64,000 bases of DNA from Notolepis coatsorum (Eukaryota > Chordata > Actinopteri > Aulopiformes > Paralepididae), in NCBI GenBank assembly GCA_963971535.1, contig OZ020598.1, positions 96,539,650 through 96,603,649 of the forward strand. The letters are read 5' to 3'. Positions within the stretch are counted from its first letter, which is position 1. The number at the start of each line of letters is the position of its first letter. Position numbers and translations under genes: made by a program. Positions 50,885-63,860 of this stretch are shown here, piece by piece. The notes under the pieces are model-generated. The model was given only the letters and a program-made list of their open reading frames with translations, was not told where the DNA came from and did not search any database.

Positions 50885-51322
50885 GAGCCTCAGAAACTGA
50901 ACTATCCACACACAAGCACACACAAGCACACACACGACACGCACGCTGAGCACGCTCACACACTAGCAGCCACTTTAACACTCATGCCGCACACACGCAC
51001 ACTTATGGCCAAGAGGAAAGGCCACTTTAAATTAGTATAACAACAGGAACAGTGTATTGCACTACTAAAGCTACCTAGCATGTCCTATATGCTCTGTAAA
51101 TACTATGTACAGATACCGAGATGTCACACCATGTTACCTGTTTATTGCACTGTCGTTTTTATTGGATTCTATTATATGTTGTACCACTGTATTTTTATTG
51201 GATTCTATTATATGTTGTACCACTGTATTGCACATCGTCGCGGGCAAGACCAGCCGCATTTCATTGTATACCTGTATGCCGTGACAATTAAAACTCTTGA
51301 CTTGACTTGACTTGACTTGACT
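50885..51322 (+). mobile_element. 3' UTR and (TTGAC)n tail of the LINE
   Basis: Ends GTGACAATTAAAACTCTTGA then four further CTTGA units, as in L2-type LINEs. The element spans about 48106-51322 and is 5'-truncated or nearly full length. Confidence 0.88.
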
Positions 51323-52033
51323 ACAACAAGTTAGCTTACAGAGTCCAAGACGGCACGTTCACGTCAACTACACTACTTCAACTGAGATAGAAAAATATAT
51401 ATACAGTATATCATCAAACGATGCACAATAAGTTCATGAACAATTGAATAAAGATCTCGATGTCAGTCTCTTTCAAGGCAAATTGCACACAGTCAGTCTC
51501 AGTGGTGAGATGATGACTCTAGAACATTAGATGGCTATTGACACCACAGTCAATAGGGTCTAGCTGCAGTTCCGTATCATTAGCTGGCACCATTCTCTGA
51601 TTGGATTTCAAGGCTGTCAACACAATGTAGTACGACGTGAACGCCAATCAATCAAGTGCGCTCCGTCTCACTACCCGCATTTTTTAAACTCAAATAGCCT
51701 ATTTTGATTGGATAATTATATTCTTAAGCCCAACCCGTGCAACTATTTGAGCAGTAAGTGATTGACAGCTGGCCATTACTGCAGTCAGGTCAGAGAGCTC
51801 AGAGAGCTCAGAGCTGTCATTTGGACATTTTTGAAGAAAAGAAAATTCACTGGCATTGTTTTTGTTCAAATTCACTGGCACTGTTCACAGAGGAAAACAT
51901 TTCTAATAAAAAAAAAATAATAATAATAAAATTAAAAAATTTAATTAAATAAAAAAAAAAAAATTATTTATGTATATTAATAATAATATAAATATATTAT
52001 ACTAGTGAAGTACTGCCTCACTAGTTGTCATGC
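51323..52033. other. No gene recognised
   Basis: Non-coding sequence becoming extremely AT-rich at 51900-52010. Confidence 0.35.
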
Positions 52034-52232
52034 AATAACCTCCACTGCAGTGGACATACAGTATACTACAGTGAACATACAGTAGAATACAGTGGACATA
52101 CAGTATAATATAGTGGACATACAGTAGAATACACTGGACATACAGTGGACATAGAGTAAAATATAGTGGACATACAGTATAATATAGTGGACATACCGTA
52201 GAATATAGTGGACATACAGTAGAATATAGTGC
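52034..52232. repeat. 21-bp minisatellite, second site
   Basis: About 9 copies of the unit found at 46256-47335. Confidence 0.95.
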
Positions 52233-52529
52233 AGCCTCAGCAGTCATGTAGGATATATCCAGCATCGTGGGGGTGTTTACTACGGCTCCCCTCTCACAGT
52301 TAATGCGGAGGAGAGGCTTTACCAAGCCATGTAGTAAAATCAATACTATAAAGCCCTTTTATGGTTCCCTCTGTGGCGGTGTCCACTGCAGGCCCCCTCT
52401 GTGTAAGACAACAGAGGGGGCAGGCCTGGCCTGGGAAGGTGGTGTGGGGCCCTAATGAAATAAGCTATTTTCAGTTCATATTGGGTGTTAAAAATCATTA
52501 TTTTCATAGAGCAAGTGGAAAGAATACAA

Positions 52530-52992
52530 TACAATAATGTGTTACAATAACACTATGTAACAAACCATCAAATACACTCACAGCACACACATCCACATGC
52601 ACACACTCACTTTAAATAAACAACTCACTGTAGCACCCACTTTACTCACTTTAGGCACTTTAACACACTTTATATTTATTGGTAAAGAGATTTGCACTAC
52701 AACTCATACCTCATTACACCTTACTCTAAATTGTACCTCATCCCATTTCTGCATTGTACTGTATATTGTATTGTAACTCAGTTACTTTTTCTACATTGTA
52801 TATTGTATATAATGTATATTGAACACTTTTGTTTACGTACTTTTGACTTCTATTTTCTACTTATTTTATACGTATCTATTTTTATCTAGCACACTCTCAG
52901 GAGCAAAACAGAAAAAAGCATTTCATATAAAAGTATTGTGTATTTTTGTATGACAACTAATAAAGAAACTTGAAACTTGAACTTGAACTTGG
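52530..52992 (+). mobile_element. LINE 3' end, second copy
   Basis: Homologous to 23740-24215. Tail: AATAAAGAAACTTGAAACTTG. Confidence 0.7.
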
Positions 52993-53278
52993 AGAAATCT
53001 TGTTGAGAGAATAACTGAATTGGAATTATTTTAAATTTATTTAAAGAATATAATCCAAGGGGTTGACACTGCGGTTCCCTCTGGGTCCAGCCGTTCTAAG
53101 ACAAACAATCTGACACCACTACGGTGTACGGGTTCCAATCAGATGAATATATATTGGGGGGGAAAAAAAGATTGATTTAGTTGTCTCAGCTTATTTATCA
53201 AAATGTCATGATGTCTTGATCCATTTTCGTGTTACCCGATACTGGAGACTCATTTGATTCACCCTGCTGCTCTTCTCA

Positions 53279-53290
53279 CCACACACACAT

Positions 53291-53328
<38 letters not shown>

Positions 53329-53350
53329 ACACACACACACACACGCACAC

Positions 53351-53397
<47 letters not shown>
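53279..53397. repeat. (CA)n microsatellite
   Basis: Interrupted at several CG and CAT positions. Confidence 0.97.
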
Positions 53398-53402
<5 letters not shown>

Positions 53403-54235
53403 CGGCCCTCTCGAACAACACTGAGCAACTCATTTCTATTCATTCTCCATTCATTCTTCAGTTAAAAAACGGTCACATTTTGCGCTGACGACTAATAAAA
53501 CCTAATTGCCTCTCGGAGATGATGGTTCTAAGTCATGCTGTTTTGAATCGCAAGCTATTTAGCAGCCTGGGAGTATTAGAGAAAAAGACGTGACAGCTTT
53601 TGAATTGCATTGTAATGTAGGCGATAACACATTTTAGTTCCAGAAGTCCATGAAGTCCCAGGGTATTGGGGACATAATAGAAAAAAAGGGACTTTATTGT
53701 AGCTCCTAAACTCCTAAGCAACACTTTGTCTTCATGCCACAGGTTGACAGCACAGGGCTCCCCCTACTAACCCTTGTATAACATGAACCCCTTATGCTGA
53801 GAGCACATTTAGCATAAAACGCCTGACGATTGCGTACCCAAAGTCATTTGCGATGTATTACTTGAACCACTTATGCATGAGTCTGGTCTCTTTTGAAAGG
53901 AAACATTCTGAACTTTCTTCCACAACAGGAGAATAATCACTTTGAGTGCTAATGTAAGAGGTTTGAACAAGGTTACTCACGTTTTGTGTACTTGTTGCCA
54001 GATGCCTGTTTTTGAGTTCCAGCTGAGAGGTAGGAGGGCTGCCGGACGTTAAGAGGTTAACTGTCATTTTAAACTTCCACAACTTCTTATTTTCAAATAC
54101 AGTGATGATTGGGATATGCCCCCATGTGGATTGTTTATACCGTCCATATATGACTGGAGGCGCAAGTGTGAACCTGGTGAAATGTGTGTCTTCCCATAGG
54201 TGTGTGATGAGATCATGGAGACATAATGGAAGCCC

Positions 54236-54845
54236 ACAGCCAACATGGCAGACCTGTCCTGGTGGAAGGCTCTGAACATGACTGTGCCACGAAATCTCCT
54301 TGTCAACTTTTATCATTGTGCGGTTGAGAGTGTGCTGACCTACGGTGTGTCTGTGTGGTTCTCCAGCTGCACAAAGGCAGAGCAAGAGGCACTACAGAGG
54401 GTGGTGAAGGCGGCAGGCAGGATTGTCGGGACTCCTCTACCAAACATCACCTCCGTCTTCACCTCCCGCTGCCTCCACCGCTCCAAGTGTATCATCAAGG
54501 ACCAGTCTCACCCAGGCAGCACATCACCTCTTTCAGCTCCTTCCCTCAGGAAGGAGATACCGGTCCATACATGCCAAGAGTTCAAGATTTATTAACAGCT
54601 TTTTCCCCCAAGCATTCAGACTGTTAAACTCTCATTGACTGTCCCCTCACGTGCACATGCACTTTACCCGGACTTGATAACCACTATGTTACCGCTCATC
54701 ATGCACTTTATTATTTAAAATATTCTGTTATATGTACAGTGTTATGTGTTACATGTATGTATATTGTACTACGGTCTGTGGGAGCTGCCCTGAAATTTCG
54801 TTGTATACTTGTGTGTAATGACAATTAAAAGTCTATTCTATTCAT
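54236..54845 (+). pseudogene. 5'-truncated LINE, RT C-terminal part
   Basis: Reads NFYHCAVESVLTYGVSVWF and KAEQEALQRVVKAAG. A frameshift near 54525 is followed by LLPSGRRYRSIHAKSSRF and FFPQAFRLLNSH then stop (54638). The 3' end is GACAATTAAAAGTCTATTCT. Related to but distinct from the 48-51 kb LINE. Confidence 0.85.
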
Positions 54846-55960
54846 ACTCCCTTCTGCGACATTGGCTTCAGTTGCATCCTCCAACGTCCATTCATCTCTT
54901 CCTCCATTGTGGACGCTGAGACTACTCATCTGGGGCTCCTCAACGCACCCTCTACCCCCAGTTAAGAGCCCTTTTGTTACCTCGCTGTGTGTGGTTGGAT
55001 GTTAAACTGGAAACAGCAATCCACTAATATCAGTTTCCTCTCCATTAGGCACTGACCCGACGAGACCGGCCAGATGTCCTTCATGTGTGTTTTGACCTGC
55101 TGCCATCAGGAAAGCGCTTTAGAGAGCCTGCCTGTAAAACAAACAGAAGGAAGTGGTGAATGGCCACAGTACAAGGAATGGTCAGTTCACTAATATGCAC
55201 CCTTTGACCGCCTTGATTTAAAAATGTTTGACGAAAGTGCACTTTTTTTTGTACTGACCGAATCTATTTATTATACTTGACAGATCAACACTATAAGGAT
55301 CCTGTTCCAACAGTGTCATGTCTCTTGTGCTTTAATAGTGTCATGTATGTATCTTGTCCCCTGTGCTGTCTTGGATGTGTATAAGTGCAGCTGTTTGCCG
55401 TATTCATGCCTTAAATTGCCCCTTGCTGGACTAATAACGTTTTTTTTTATTTAATTGAATTGAGACCCGACGGAGAACGTCACTCAGAGCTACATGCGAG
55501 GTGCGTCTGCCAGTGTATTCTGTTGGATCAACAGTGCAGTGTTGTTTCCGCACTATACTCCAGACAGGCGGCACAAAATCACCTTGTTTAAATATTTGGT
55601 TACCTTTCCCCACCCCTAGCTGTCTCCTGTGTGTCCTTGTGTTCTTTTGTGTTGTTTTTCTCCCTGTTTGTTTGGTATTGTTTCTGATGTGGCGTGCTGC
55701 CATCTTGGGTGGCCTAATTACCCCTGCTCAGTGTCTGTAGGCCCGGGTGCCGCCCATCTTACTGGCTGCTTACTGGCCACGTGGAGTTTCCCTGTCACCA
55801 GGCTGGCCTGCGTTCAGGCCACCAGCAGGTAGTCCAGAATTAGGAGATGTCCTATTCCCCCATCCACATGGTGTTTTTCTCACTTGTGATTACGTTTTCC
55901 AAATAAAGATGAGGTCTCTTTAGATTCCAGATCTAGATAGAACACAAATATAATAAAGAG
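54846..55960. other. No gene recognised
   Basis: Open frames near 55500-55830 are short and lack motifs. Confidence 0.35.
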
Positions 55961-55984
55961 GGTTCATGTTTTACTTAGTTAATG

Positions 55985-56620
55985 TCTGGTTAATGTTAGG
56001 CAGTGGTTAGGGGTAATACTCTGGTCTGCATCCCCTTAACAATTGTATGTATTGGGGCGGCTAGGTGGCGTAGTGGGCAAGGCACTCGCCACCAATGTGG
56101 AGACGCTGGATTTGCGTGTTCGAATCCAGCTCTCCACATTGTTTTCAGTTTGGCTGGTCGTCCGTACTAATACAATTGGCAGTATTAGAGGGTGGGGAAA
56201 CTGATGGGTGGGGATCGGGCGTTGTGGACAGCGACTCCTACAGGTCGGTTGGTGCGCCTGCGCAGTAGAATCAGGACGTGTCGGGGGCAGCGTGAGCCTC
56301 CCACGCGTTACTCCTCGCCACTGAGAGATCGAGCTGCGCAGGTGAAAAGATGCGACTGCTGTTACCTCAAGTACCGGAGGGGACTTGTGCTATGTATGAC
56401 TTAGTCCACATTGCAGCCGGCTTGTGGGAGGCAAGAAACAGCGTTCGTGACAGGGGAGGGTTGAATTGGATGATACGAAATTGGGATGGGAGAAAAAATA
56501 TAGAAAATGGGAGAAAAAGTGGATAAAAAAAAAACAATTGTATGTATTGAGCTGTACTGTACCCATTCTGCAATCTGTTAATAAAGTTTTCAATCAATCA
56601 ATCAATCAATCAATCCTAAT
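55985..56620 (+). mobile_element. LINE 3' end interrupted by a SINE
   Basis: CTGGTCTGCATCCCCTTAAC (56022-56040) continues after the SINE into TGTTAATAAAGTTTTCAATC and a (CAAT)n tail (56577-56614). Confidence 0.75.
56055..56532 (+). mobile_element. tRNA-derived SINE with 17-bp target duplication
   Basis: A box TGGCGTAGTGG (56066-56076) and B box GTTCGAATCC (56118-56127) mark a pol III promoter. The body continues for about 400 bp to an A-rich end. AACAATTGTATGTATTG is present at 56038-56054 and 56533-56549. The element is intact and looks young. Confidence 0.9.
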
Positions 56621-56785
56621 GTACCGTTTCCTCCCCCTCGTATGTATATATTTTCTGTTAGGATCCCTGTTTAACAGTACTGTATATTTGCATATCTTGT
56701 ATGTCACAAATGTAACAGTACTGTATATCTGTATGTCATAAATGTCATGATATATATCTGTATATCTGTATGTTGTGTGTATGTC

Positions 56786-56870
56786 ATGAATGTCATTATG
56801 AATTGAAAATGGGGGACCCTGATGTAAACAAGACGGAAGTCTTTCTCTGGTCTGCATCCCCTTAACTATG
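56786..56870 (+). mobile_element. Fragment of the same LINE 3' region
   Basis: AATGGGGGACCCTGATGTAA to CTGCATCCCCTTAAC, matching 30290-30350 inverted. Confidence 0.6.
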
Positions 56871-57809
56871 CCGTCCGTCCACGAGTAGATACGTGTTTCG
56901 ATTCCATGCGTTGTGGACCAGAGCCACGTATATACTCGTGGCAAATTGTTATTGTTTTATTCCATATTTATAACGCTATTAACGTCCGCTATCGAGATCC
57001 ATTACCTACCCACATATTTGCTTTTCGAAACATGCACTACCGGCCAGATCCACTTAGGGGCGCCATCGCTCCACTGCAGTATCATTGAGGGGATTTTAAA
57101 AAATATATATATTTTACAGTCCTGTGGGCGGATCATATGAGCCTCGATTCCAAACAAAGACCCTCCATCTTTGATCCAGTTACCGAACGTATTTTTCAGC
57201 CTGGAATAATGGGATTTATGATTAGCCAATGTACATATCGATCTACCAGAATCCGATGACTAATGAAGAAATGCTGCCGGCGATCACATGGCCTGACGGT
57301 AGGATACTATTCCCCCAAATTACAGCTGGATTGGACATTGTTTTATAACGTAACGTGATGATCAGTGAACATGGCTGATTGAACGCACGCTATATTGCTA
57401 ATCAATAACACTAATCGGCGTTCCCCGCAGCCCCCATTTCATCCATAGATGCTCTGTAATAGTCCGGATGCTACGCAGTTTGTTTTATTTCATTCGTATA
57501 CATACAGCAGAAATGGCGTTTGATATAACGGCGCCAACGTTTAGCCTATTATATAGCTTCCTGGAAAAAAGCCGAGACGAAAAGCGCGATAAACCTTATA
57601 TTCACGACGCTATAAAATGACAACCAACCGATGGATTTTTATTTTCTTTAAGCCATTATGAAGGCACGGTTTATGCACTCAAGTGACAATGAGAATGGAC
57701 AGATAGCAATACTATAAATTATATATATATCTCTTAGAAAGTACATAGGTTTGTAAACAAACCGCTGTCCTCTGAGGCATAAATCGCCGCACGACTGCGG
57801 ACGCCAAAG
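56871..57809. other. No gene recognised
   Basis: Mixed-composition non-coding sequence. Confidence 0.35.
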
Positions 57810-57905
57810 TGTTAACAATTGTGTGTACTGAGTTGTACTGTACTGTACCCATTCTGCAATCTGTTAATAAAGTGTTCAATCAATTCAATCAATCAATCAA
57901 AGGCA
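57810..57905 (+). mobile_element. LINE 3' end, (CAAT)n-tailed family
   Basis: TGTACCCATTCTGCAATCTG then TTAATAAAGTG and CAATCAAT repeats. Confidence 0.7.
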
Positions 57906-58454
57906 AGTGCAACCAGCCGGTTAACTGCAACTGTTTGACATTTTAAGACTCAAGAGACACAGACAAGCTGGTGAGGAAGCCTAGCTCCGTAGTGGGAGTC
58001 AAACTGGTCAAACTAGAGGTGGTGGCAGAGAGGATGAGAAAGAAACTGGACCAGCCATAGACTTATCCCCCCCTGACACACATCAAACCGCCTTGGCCAG
58101 TCTTTTGTGCCAGTAGCCATCAGGCTTCATGAACGCGGGCATGGACTGCTGACAGCAGCTGGAGGACTAGCGGCGGCAGAACTTCAGAATGGTTCGAAAT
58201 AATAGAATAATTAACACTAGCACAGCCATGGAGAAAATGTCACTGATTCCCGCCGGGAACGGGTCAGATGATCCGACAGCTTATATGAGAAATATGAGAA
58301 AAATAAACAGTGTAAACTATATAATTACCTCTGAATATAGAAATATGAGGTTTACCACAATGAAATGTAGGTTTGAGTGGCATACTTTATTTTTATTTTT
58401 TTTATATTTAAAAAAAGAAATATTATAATAATCTTTTATTTATTTTTTTATGGA

Positions 58455-58532
58455 AGAGCCACACATTGATGGGCAAAGAGCCACATGCAGCTCGTAAGCC
58501 ATGGGTTGGCCACCCCTGCGCTAGATGCTCAC
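58455..58532 (-). mobile_element. hAT terminal fragment (Charlie-like)
   Basis: The minus strand begins CAGGGGTGGCCAACCCATGG then AGCTGCATGTGGCTCT, a widespread vertebrate hAT end. The partner end was not seen. Confidence 0.65.
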
Positions 58533-58794
58533 AAAGTGCTGTGACTTTCGTCTGTTCCAACGGCCCATTATGTGGAATAACGTTCTAATTAAATTTTCCT
58601 GAAGTCATTTTGAAATTTCAGAAACCGTGCCAGATAAAACGGGTACTTTTAGGAAAAGTCATTGAGTGCCAGAGCTGGAGCTCGACCGAGTGACGAGGAT
58701 AAATTTATTGAAAATGCCTAGGGGTCATGTGACCCCTCGTCGGCTGTGTTAACTACTAAACCGATCAATAAAGGAATATTTTATGTTATATTAT

Positions 58795-58950
58795 GGAAAG
58801 TGGGTTTTGCCTAGGCTATGTAGTCTTAAATGCTAATTAGGTGCTGGGGGAAATGCCTACCTAATGTGTTTTCCTCTTGGATGTGGGGGGTAGTGGAGAA
58901 AGATGTACTGAAAAATATATAATTAGAATACAATTTTGACTAGTTTATTT
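58795..58950. repeat. Dispersed repeat shared with 19690-20085
   Basis: Shared segments include GCCTACCTAATGTG, CTCTTGGATGTG and TACTGAAAAATA-like sequence. Class unknown. Confidence 0.5.
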
Positions 58951-59126
58951 ACAACTTTCAGATATTCAATGAAGTCAATAACCTGACCTGCCAGTTACAC
59001 AGAACCATCTGGGAAGTCGTCCTTTGAAACTGTTTGGAATTGTTGTGTTAGCCAGCACTTAAAATAAGAAAACTTGGCAGAGTATCTTTGCCCGTAGCCG
59101 CCAGTGGTTTCTCAACGGATAATGAT

Positions 59127-59516
59127 TGTTCTGAACCTTTGTGGTTGGATGCTTATTGTTCTGAACCTTTGTGGTTGGATGCTTATTGTTCTGAACCTTT
59201 GTGGTTGGATGCTTATTGTTCTGAACCACTGTGGTTGGATGCTGATTGTTCTGAACCTTTGTGGTTGGATGCTTATAGTTCTGAACCACTGTGGTTGGAT
59301 GCTGATTGTTCTGAACCACTGTGGTTGGATGCTGATTGTTCTGAACCACTGTGGTTGGATGCTGATAGTTCTGAACCACTGTGGTTGGATGCTGATAGTT
59401 CTGAACCACTGTGGTTGGATGCTGATTGTTCTGAACCACTGTGGTTGGATGCTGATTGTTCTGATCCACTGTGGTTGGATGCTGATTGTTCTGAACCACT
59501 GTGGTTGGATGCTTAG
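59127..59516. repeat. 30-bp minisatellite, 13 copies
   Basis: Unit GTTCTGAACCACTGTGGTTG plus GATGCTGATT. Thirty bp is ten codons, so several frames are open on both strands. Confidence 0.97.
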
Positions 59517-60660
59517 GACCTCTTGGATCTTCACAGCACAGACATCCATCTAGCCACTCATCCATCCATCGATCCACCGCCTAGACTACTGCATGTTAAG
59601 ACAACTCCAACTTGATATTGATTGCATTGTCAAGATGCCTGAGGTCAATAGCTAAACTGCTGGTTTTAAATTGTATTGTATACTGCCATTTGTATTCATG
59701 TCACAGAATGGATGGATGTATTGAAAACACTACAGTATTTAATTACAACTATGTTACATTGGGGGAAGTTAAAACCAATTTCTCCGGTATATAATTTGGG
59801 CACCCATTTTTTATTCATAATCTTTTATCTTCATATCTTTGGGTTGCAGGCACATGTACCTTTTAAAGCACAGCAATTCACCATGTCTGCTGCTCCCTTT
59901 TAATAAAATTGCCAGATTTGGCATCGTGGACAATTCCAACTTGATTGCCACTTGAAGATTACTGTAGAGCCATGCTGTTGGCCTGAGACCATGGAAAAAT
60001 CTGTGCTGCTTTCGCTTTGCATTCTGAAGTACTCTGCCGTTAGGTCTCAGCCCTGGAGCAGATGAATATATTGAAAACAACAACGGAAGTGTTTTTTGTT
60101 AGAAGTAGATGTTATATTATCCTTCTTCTTGAAGTGTAATGGCGGATCACAATCACATATAAGGAATATACAGCTACACAGAGTGCAGGCTATTTACACT
60201 TGCAGAAAAGTGGCTCTATGAAAATCACGTCCACCATGTGTATATTGGATTTCTAACCTTTACTCGACTATGCAAGGTGGGAGTGAGTTGAATGTCATGG
60301 CGCAGTAGGTGACAAACTACAATTGCAATTGTGTAGGCCAATAGGTAAGTGTTGGAGCCATTTAGCACAGAGTCAGCGAAATATAAAAGGATGTCGATTC
60401 AATTAAATATTGAAATACAATTCGATTGAATTAAATGTAATGTAATATGTTCATTAAACCCAGTAGGATTTGCTGTGCTAAATGGCACCGTTTCATTCAA
60501 ACGGTGCTATATTGCATGGACCAGGAAGGGCATTGGAAACATAACACATTAACGACCTCTGACATCATATTCTCCAGAATACCCGGTGGATTCAGTTACA
60601 ATTCTCAATGACTTTGAATTCTCCATGAATTATCGTGCCAGTGTTAATAATTTATGGGAC

Positions 60661-61770
60661 CTTCAATTCAATTCTTTATTTATTCTCGAAAAGGACAATT
60701 GAGGTCACTCTCATTTTAAATGTCATTGAGACATTTCAATGCATACATTTTTTATAATATAATAATAATAATAAATAATAACAACTCTATCTATAGCACC
60801 CTTCAGAGATGGGCCGCAGCCCAAAGTGCCCCACAGCAAGTAGCACAAAATGAACATGATGATGGTGTTTTCTCACTCTCGTTGGCACTGTTTTGGATGT
60901 ACTGGAGCTTCTGGAGACTCCTGCCAGGGATAACAATGAAAAGTGCATTGCAGTAGTCAGTAGTCCAGCCTTGAGGAGATACAGAGTGGAAATGTTCTTG
61001 AGGTGGTAGAAGGAGGATTTGCACAGATGTGAAGTGTGCATTGTAGGTCAAGTGAGGGTCAAACCTTGGTGACTGCTTTACCGGAAAGGGTAATGTTTTG
61101 TTCAGACAAGGTGATGTAAGTTATGGGTGAAAACTGGAGCTGGTGTGGGGTGCCAACCAAGAGGACCTCTGTTTTGGAGCTGTTTAGTCGAAGGAAGTTG
61201 CCATGACATCATCCAGGCCCTCAAGGATAGCAATGACATTACCTTGAGGGACACTGCAGGTGACACGCTGTGTCCAGGACTTGTAATCTCCCAGACAGAC
61301 TCTGGTCCTTCAGACAGGTACGACTAAAACCAGTCCAGCACAGAGCCAAAGAGTGCTATGATGTTGCGGAGGCGGTTGAGAAGGACGTCACGGTCCACAG
61401 TGTCAAACGCTGCGCTCAGGTCAGGGAGGACCAGGAGAGAGGGGGAGCCAGCATCGGCCGCCATCAGCAGGTCATTTGTAACCCTGAGCAAAGCCGAGCT
61501 GTGTTGTGGGTGGAACGGAAACGTGACTCACATTTCTCAAAGAGGTTGTTGAACTTGAGATGGTCCTGGAGCTGAGCAGCAATTGCTTTTTCCAACACCT
61601 TGGACAGGAATGTTAGAAATGGGTCTGTGATTTGCTAGAATGTCCGGGTCTAGGGTTGGCTTCTTGAGAAGCGGTCTGATGATAGCAGTTTTTTAGAGCA
61701 GGTGGAACATGACCAGTTAGGAGGGAGTGATTTATAATCAGGGCTGGGGTGTATAATATTACCAGAGCTG
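60661..61770 (-). pseudogene. Degenerate LINE reverse transcriptase, antisense
   Basis: Read from the right, 61690 to about 61300 gives IIRPLLKKPTLDPDILANHR and, in another frame, LLMAADAGSPSLLVL then LSAAFDTVDRDVLLNRL, the RT active-site region of a Rex1/L2-type LINE. Several stops and frame changes follow. The 3' UTR (60661-60855) is shared with 26700-26892. Confidence 0.75.
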
Positions 61771-62303
61771 TGGGGAAAAGGGTCCAAGACACAGATGGCA
61801 TCTGCGTGACATCATGGGGATGGGGGGTAGGGGTGTGCAGAGACATCATTATCTGTATCTGTATAATCTTTTTGGCAATTATTTTTGTACAATACAATAT
61901 GGGAACAGATTCAATCAAATCAACACATTCACATTAGATTAAAGGAAGTCATGTTAAATCTGACAAATGTTGTGATGTCCTAACCTAATATTCATTGGCA
62001 ATTAAATTGTTGTGCCTTCAAAGCATCACATTGATTTAATATTGGCATATAATTAATTATGAAATATATTTCTTCCGAATATATATCTATCTAAAGTAAA
62101 ACTTTAAAAGGCCAGTCCCAATTAAATGCTGAGTGCCTTTTACTGGCTGCGTATCTCCACATCTTGACAAATAAACATGTTCTCAATTAGAAGCCAGGTT
62201 CTAAATTAAGCGTTGTTTTTCTTATCATCATCATTTGCAATCATAAGTCAAAACTCTGGAAACATGACAGCAACACATTTCCAAATGGACAGCTGAGAGG
62301 GAC

Positions 62304-62595
<292 letters not shown>

Positions 62596-62637
62596 TGTGA
62601 GAAAAATAACTAGAGAGAGAGGTAGGAGCAATCAGCC

Positions 62638-62772
<135 letters not shown>

Positions 62773-62997
62773 CTCAGCTCTCTAGGAGCTGTCCATGGTG
62801 CTGATATGATTTGAGAAGCATGAGAGGGAGAGAAGACACCTGCCTCAGACTGGTTTAAATAAACAATGTGATCGTATTTCCCAGAGGGAGCAGAATGTTG
62901 TTGACCTTTGCTCTGAAAAAGTCAGTAAAACTGTTGCACCGCTCCTCTGTGGTCTCAGTGGTGTACTGTTCTGTACAGACCCGGTGCCCTAGAAGGT

Positions 62998-63459
62998 TAT
63001 GGCAAAACCAGACACTGTTTTGGATTGCATTGTTGTTGTTGTCCTGGGATTATTAGAAAAGTGGTGCTGCTTAAATTACATTGTGAAGTACACCACAGTT
63101 GGCTTGGAGCCCACAGAGTGGAGGAATACATTTAAATCATGCTCATTAACGCATTAGCTAGAATAGAATAGAATGAAGTACTTTCTAGCTGCATTCCATT
63201 CAGGCAACCTCACAGTACAAGGATTTCAGAAGGTTTTGCAACACAATTCTGTCTTGTCTTGGTTCACCTTTTAAATATGTTGACATTTAAAGGCTGTTTC
63301 ATTATACAGTTTGCAGTACAGGCTGGCAGGAGAGGTGGAAGGGAGAGGAGGATTCAAACCAAAAGGTTTATGTATATGGCTTCCCCCATCCACACTTCCG
63401 CTTTATTTTGTCAACAATTACAAATGTATTACCTATTGAATGCTAATGAACCACAGCAG

Positions 63460-63510
<51 letters not shown>

Positions 63511-63860
63511 TACGTCCAACAAGAAGGAGAGGGGGGTATCCATACAGCCCAATATCACTAACAACTATCTATTTCAAAACCACATTGGAACCCAATGCAC
63601 TATTCCCAGGACCAGCCTTTGGAAACAGGTGGGTACGACACACACAGCACATTCCCCTCATTATAGTCTGCCCTTGTACAGGCTGCTGTGTGGTGTTGAC
63701 GAGCCCGACATAATGGCCTCTAAAGATTATGACAAAACCATGCTGTTTGGTATTACACTGTCAAGTGGTCGGAGACTATTAGCAGAGCTGCGCTGCTTTT
63801 TGATTTGCATTGTGAAGCAGTCAGCGGAATAGCTTTCAGCCACAGAGTAAATGCATTACT
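62998..63860. repeat. Two diverged copies of a 130-bp dispersed repeat
   Basis: Copies at about 62998-63130 and 63726-63860 share a pattern of ATTAG..GTGCTGCTT..TTGCATTGTGAAG. Related segments are near 53530 and 59925. Class unknown. (TA)n at 63462-63508 lies between. Confidence 0.4.
63462..63508. repeat. (TA)n microsatellite
   Basis: About 23 TA units. Confidence 0.95.

Noticed and set aside
56055-56130. Functional tRNA gene
   Set aside because: A and B boxes belong to a SINE with a long body and target duplication; no cloverleaf acceptor stem was recognised. The same applies to 44990-45152.
59127-59516. CRISPR-like array
   Set aside because: Units are contiguous with no spacers, and the window is eukaryotic.
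59059-59577. Repetitive 142-172-codon frames on both strands
   Set aside because: 30-bp minisatellite, ten codons per unit; no start or conserved neighbour.
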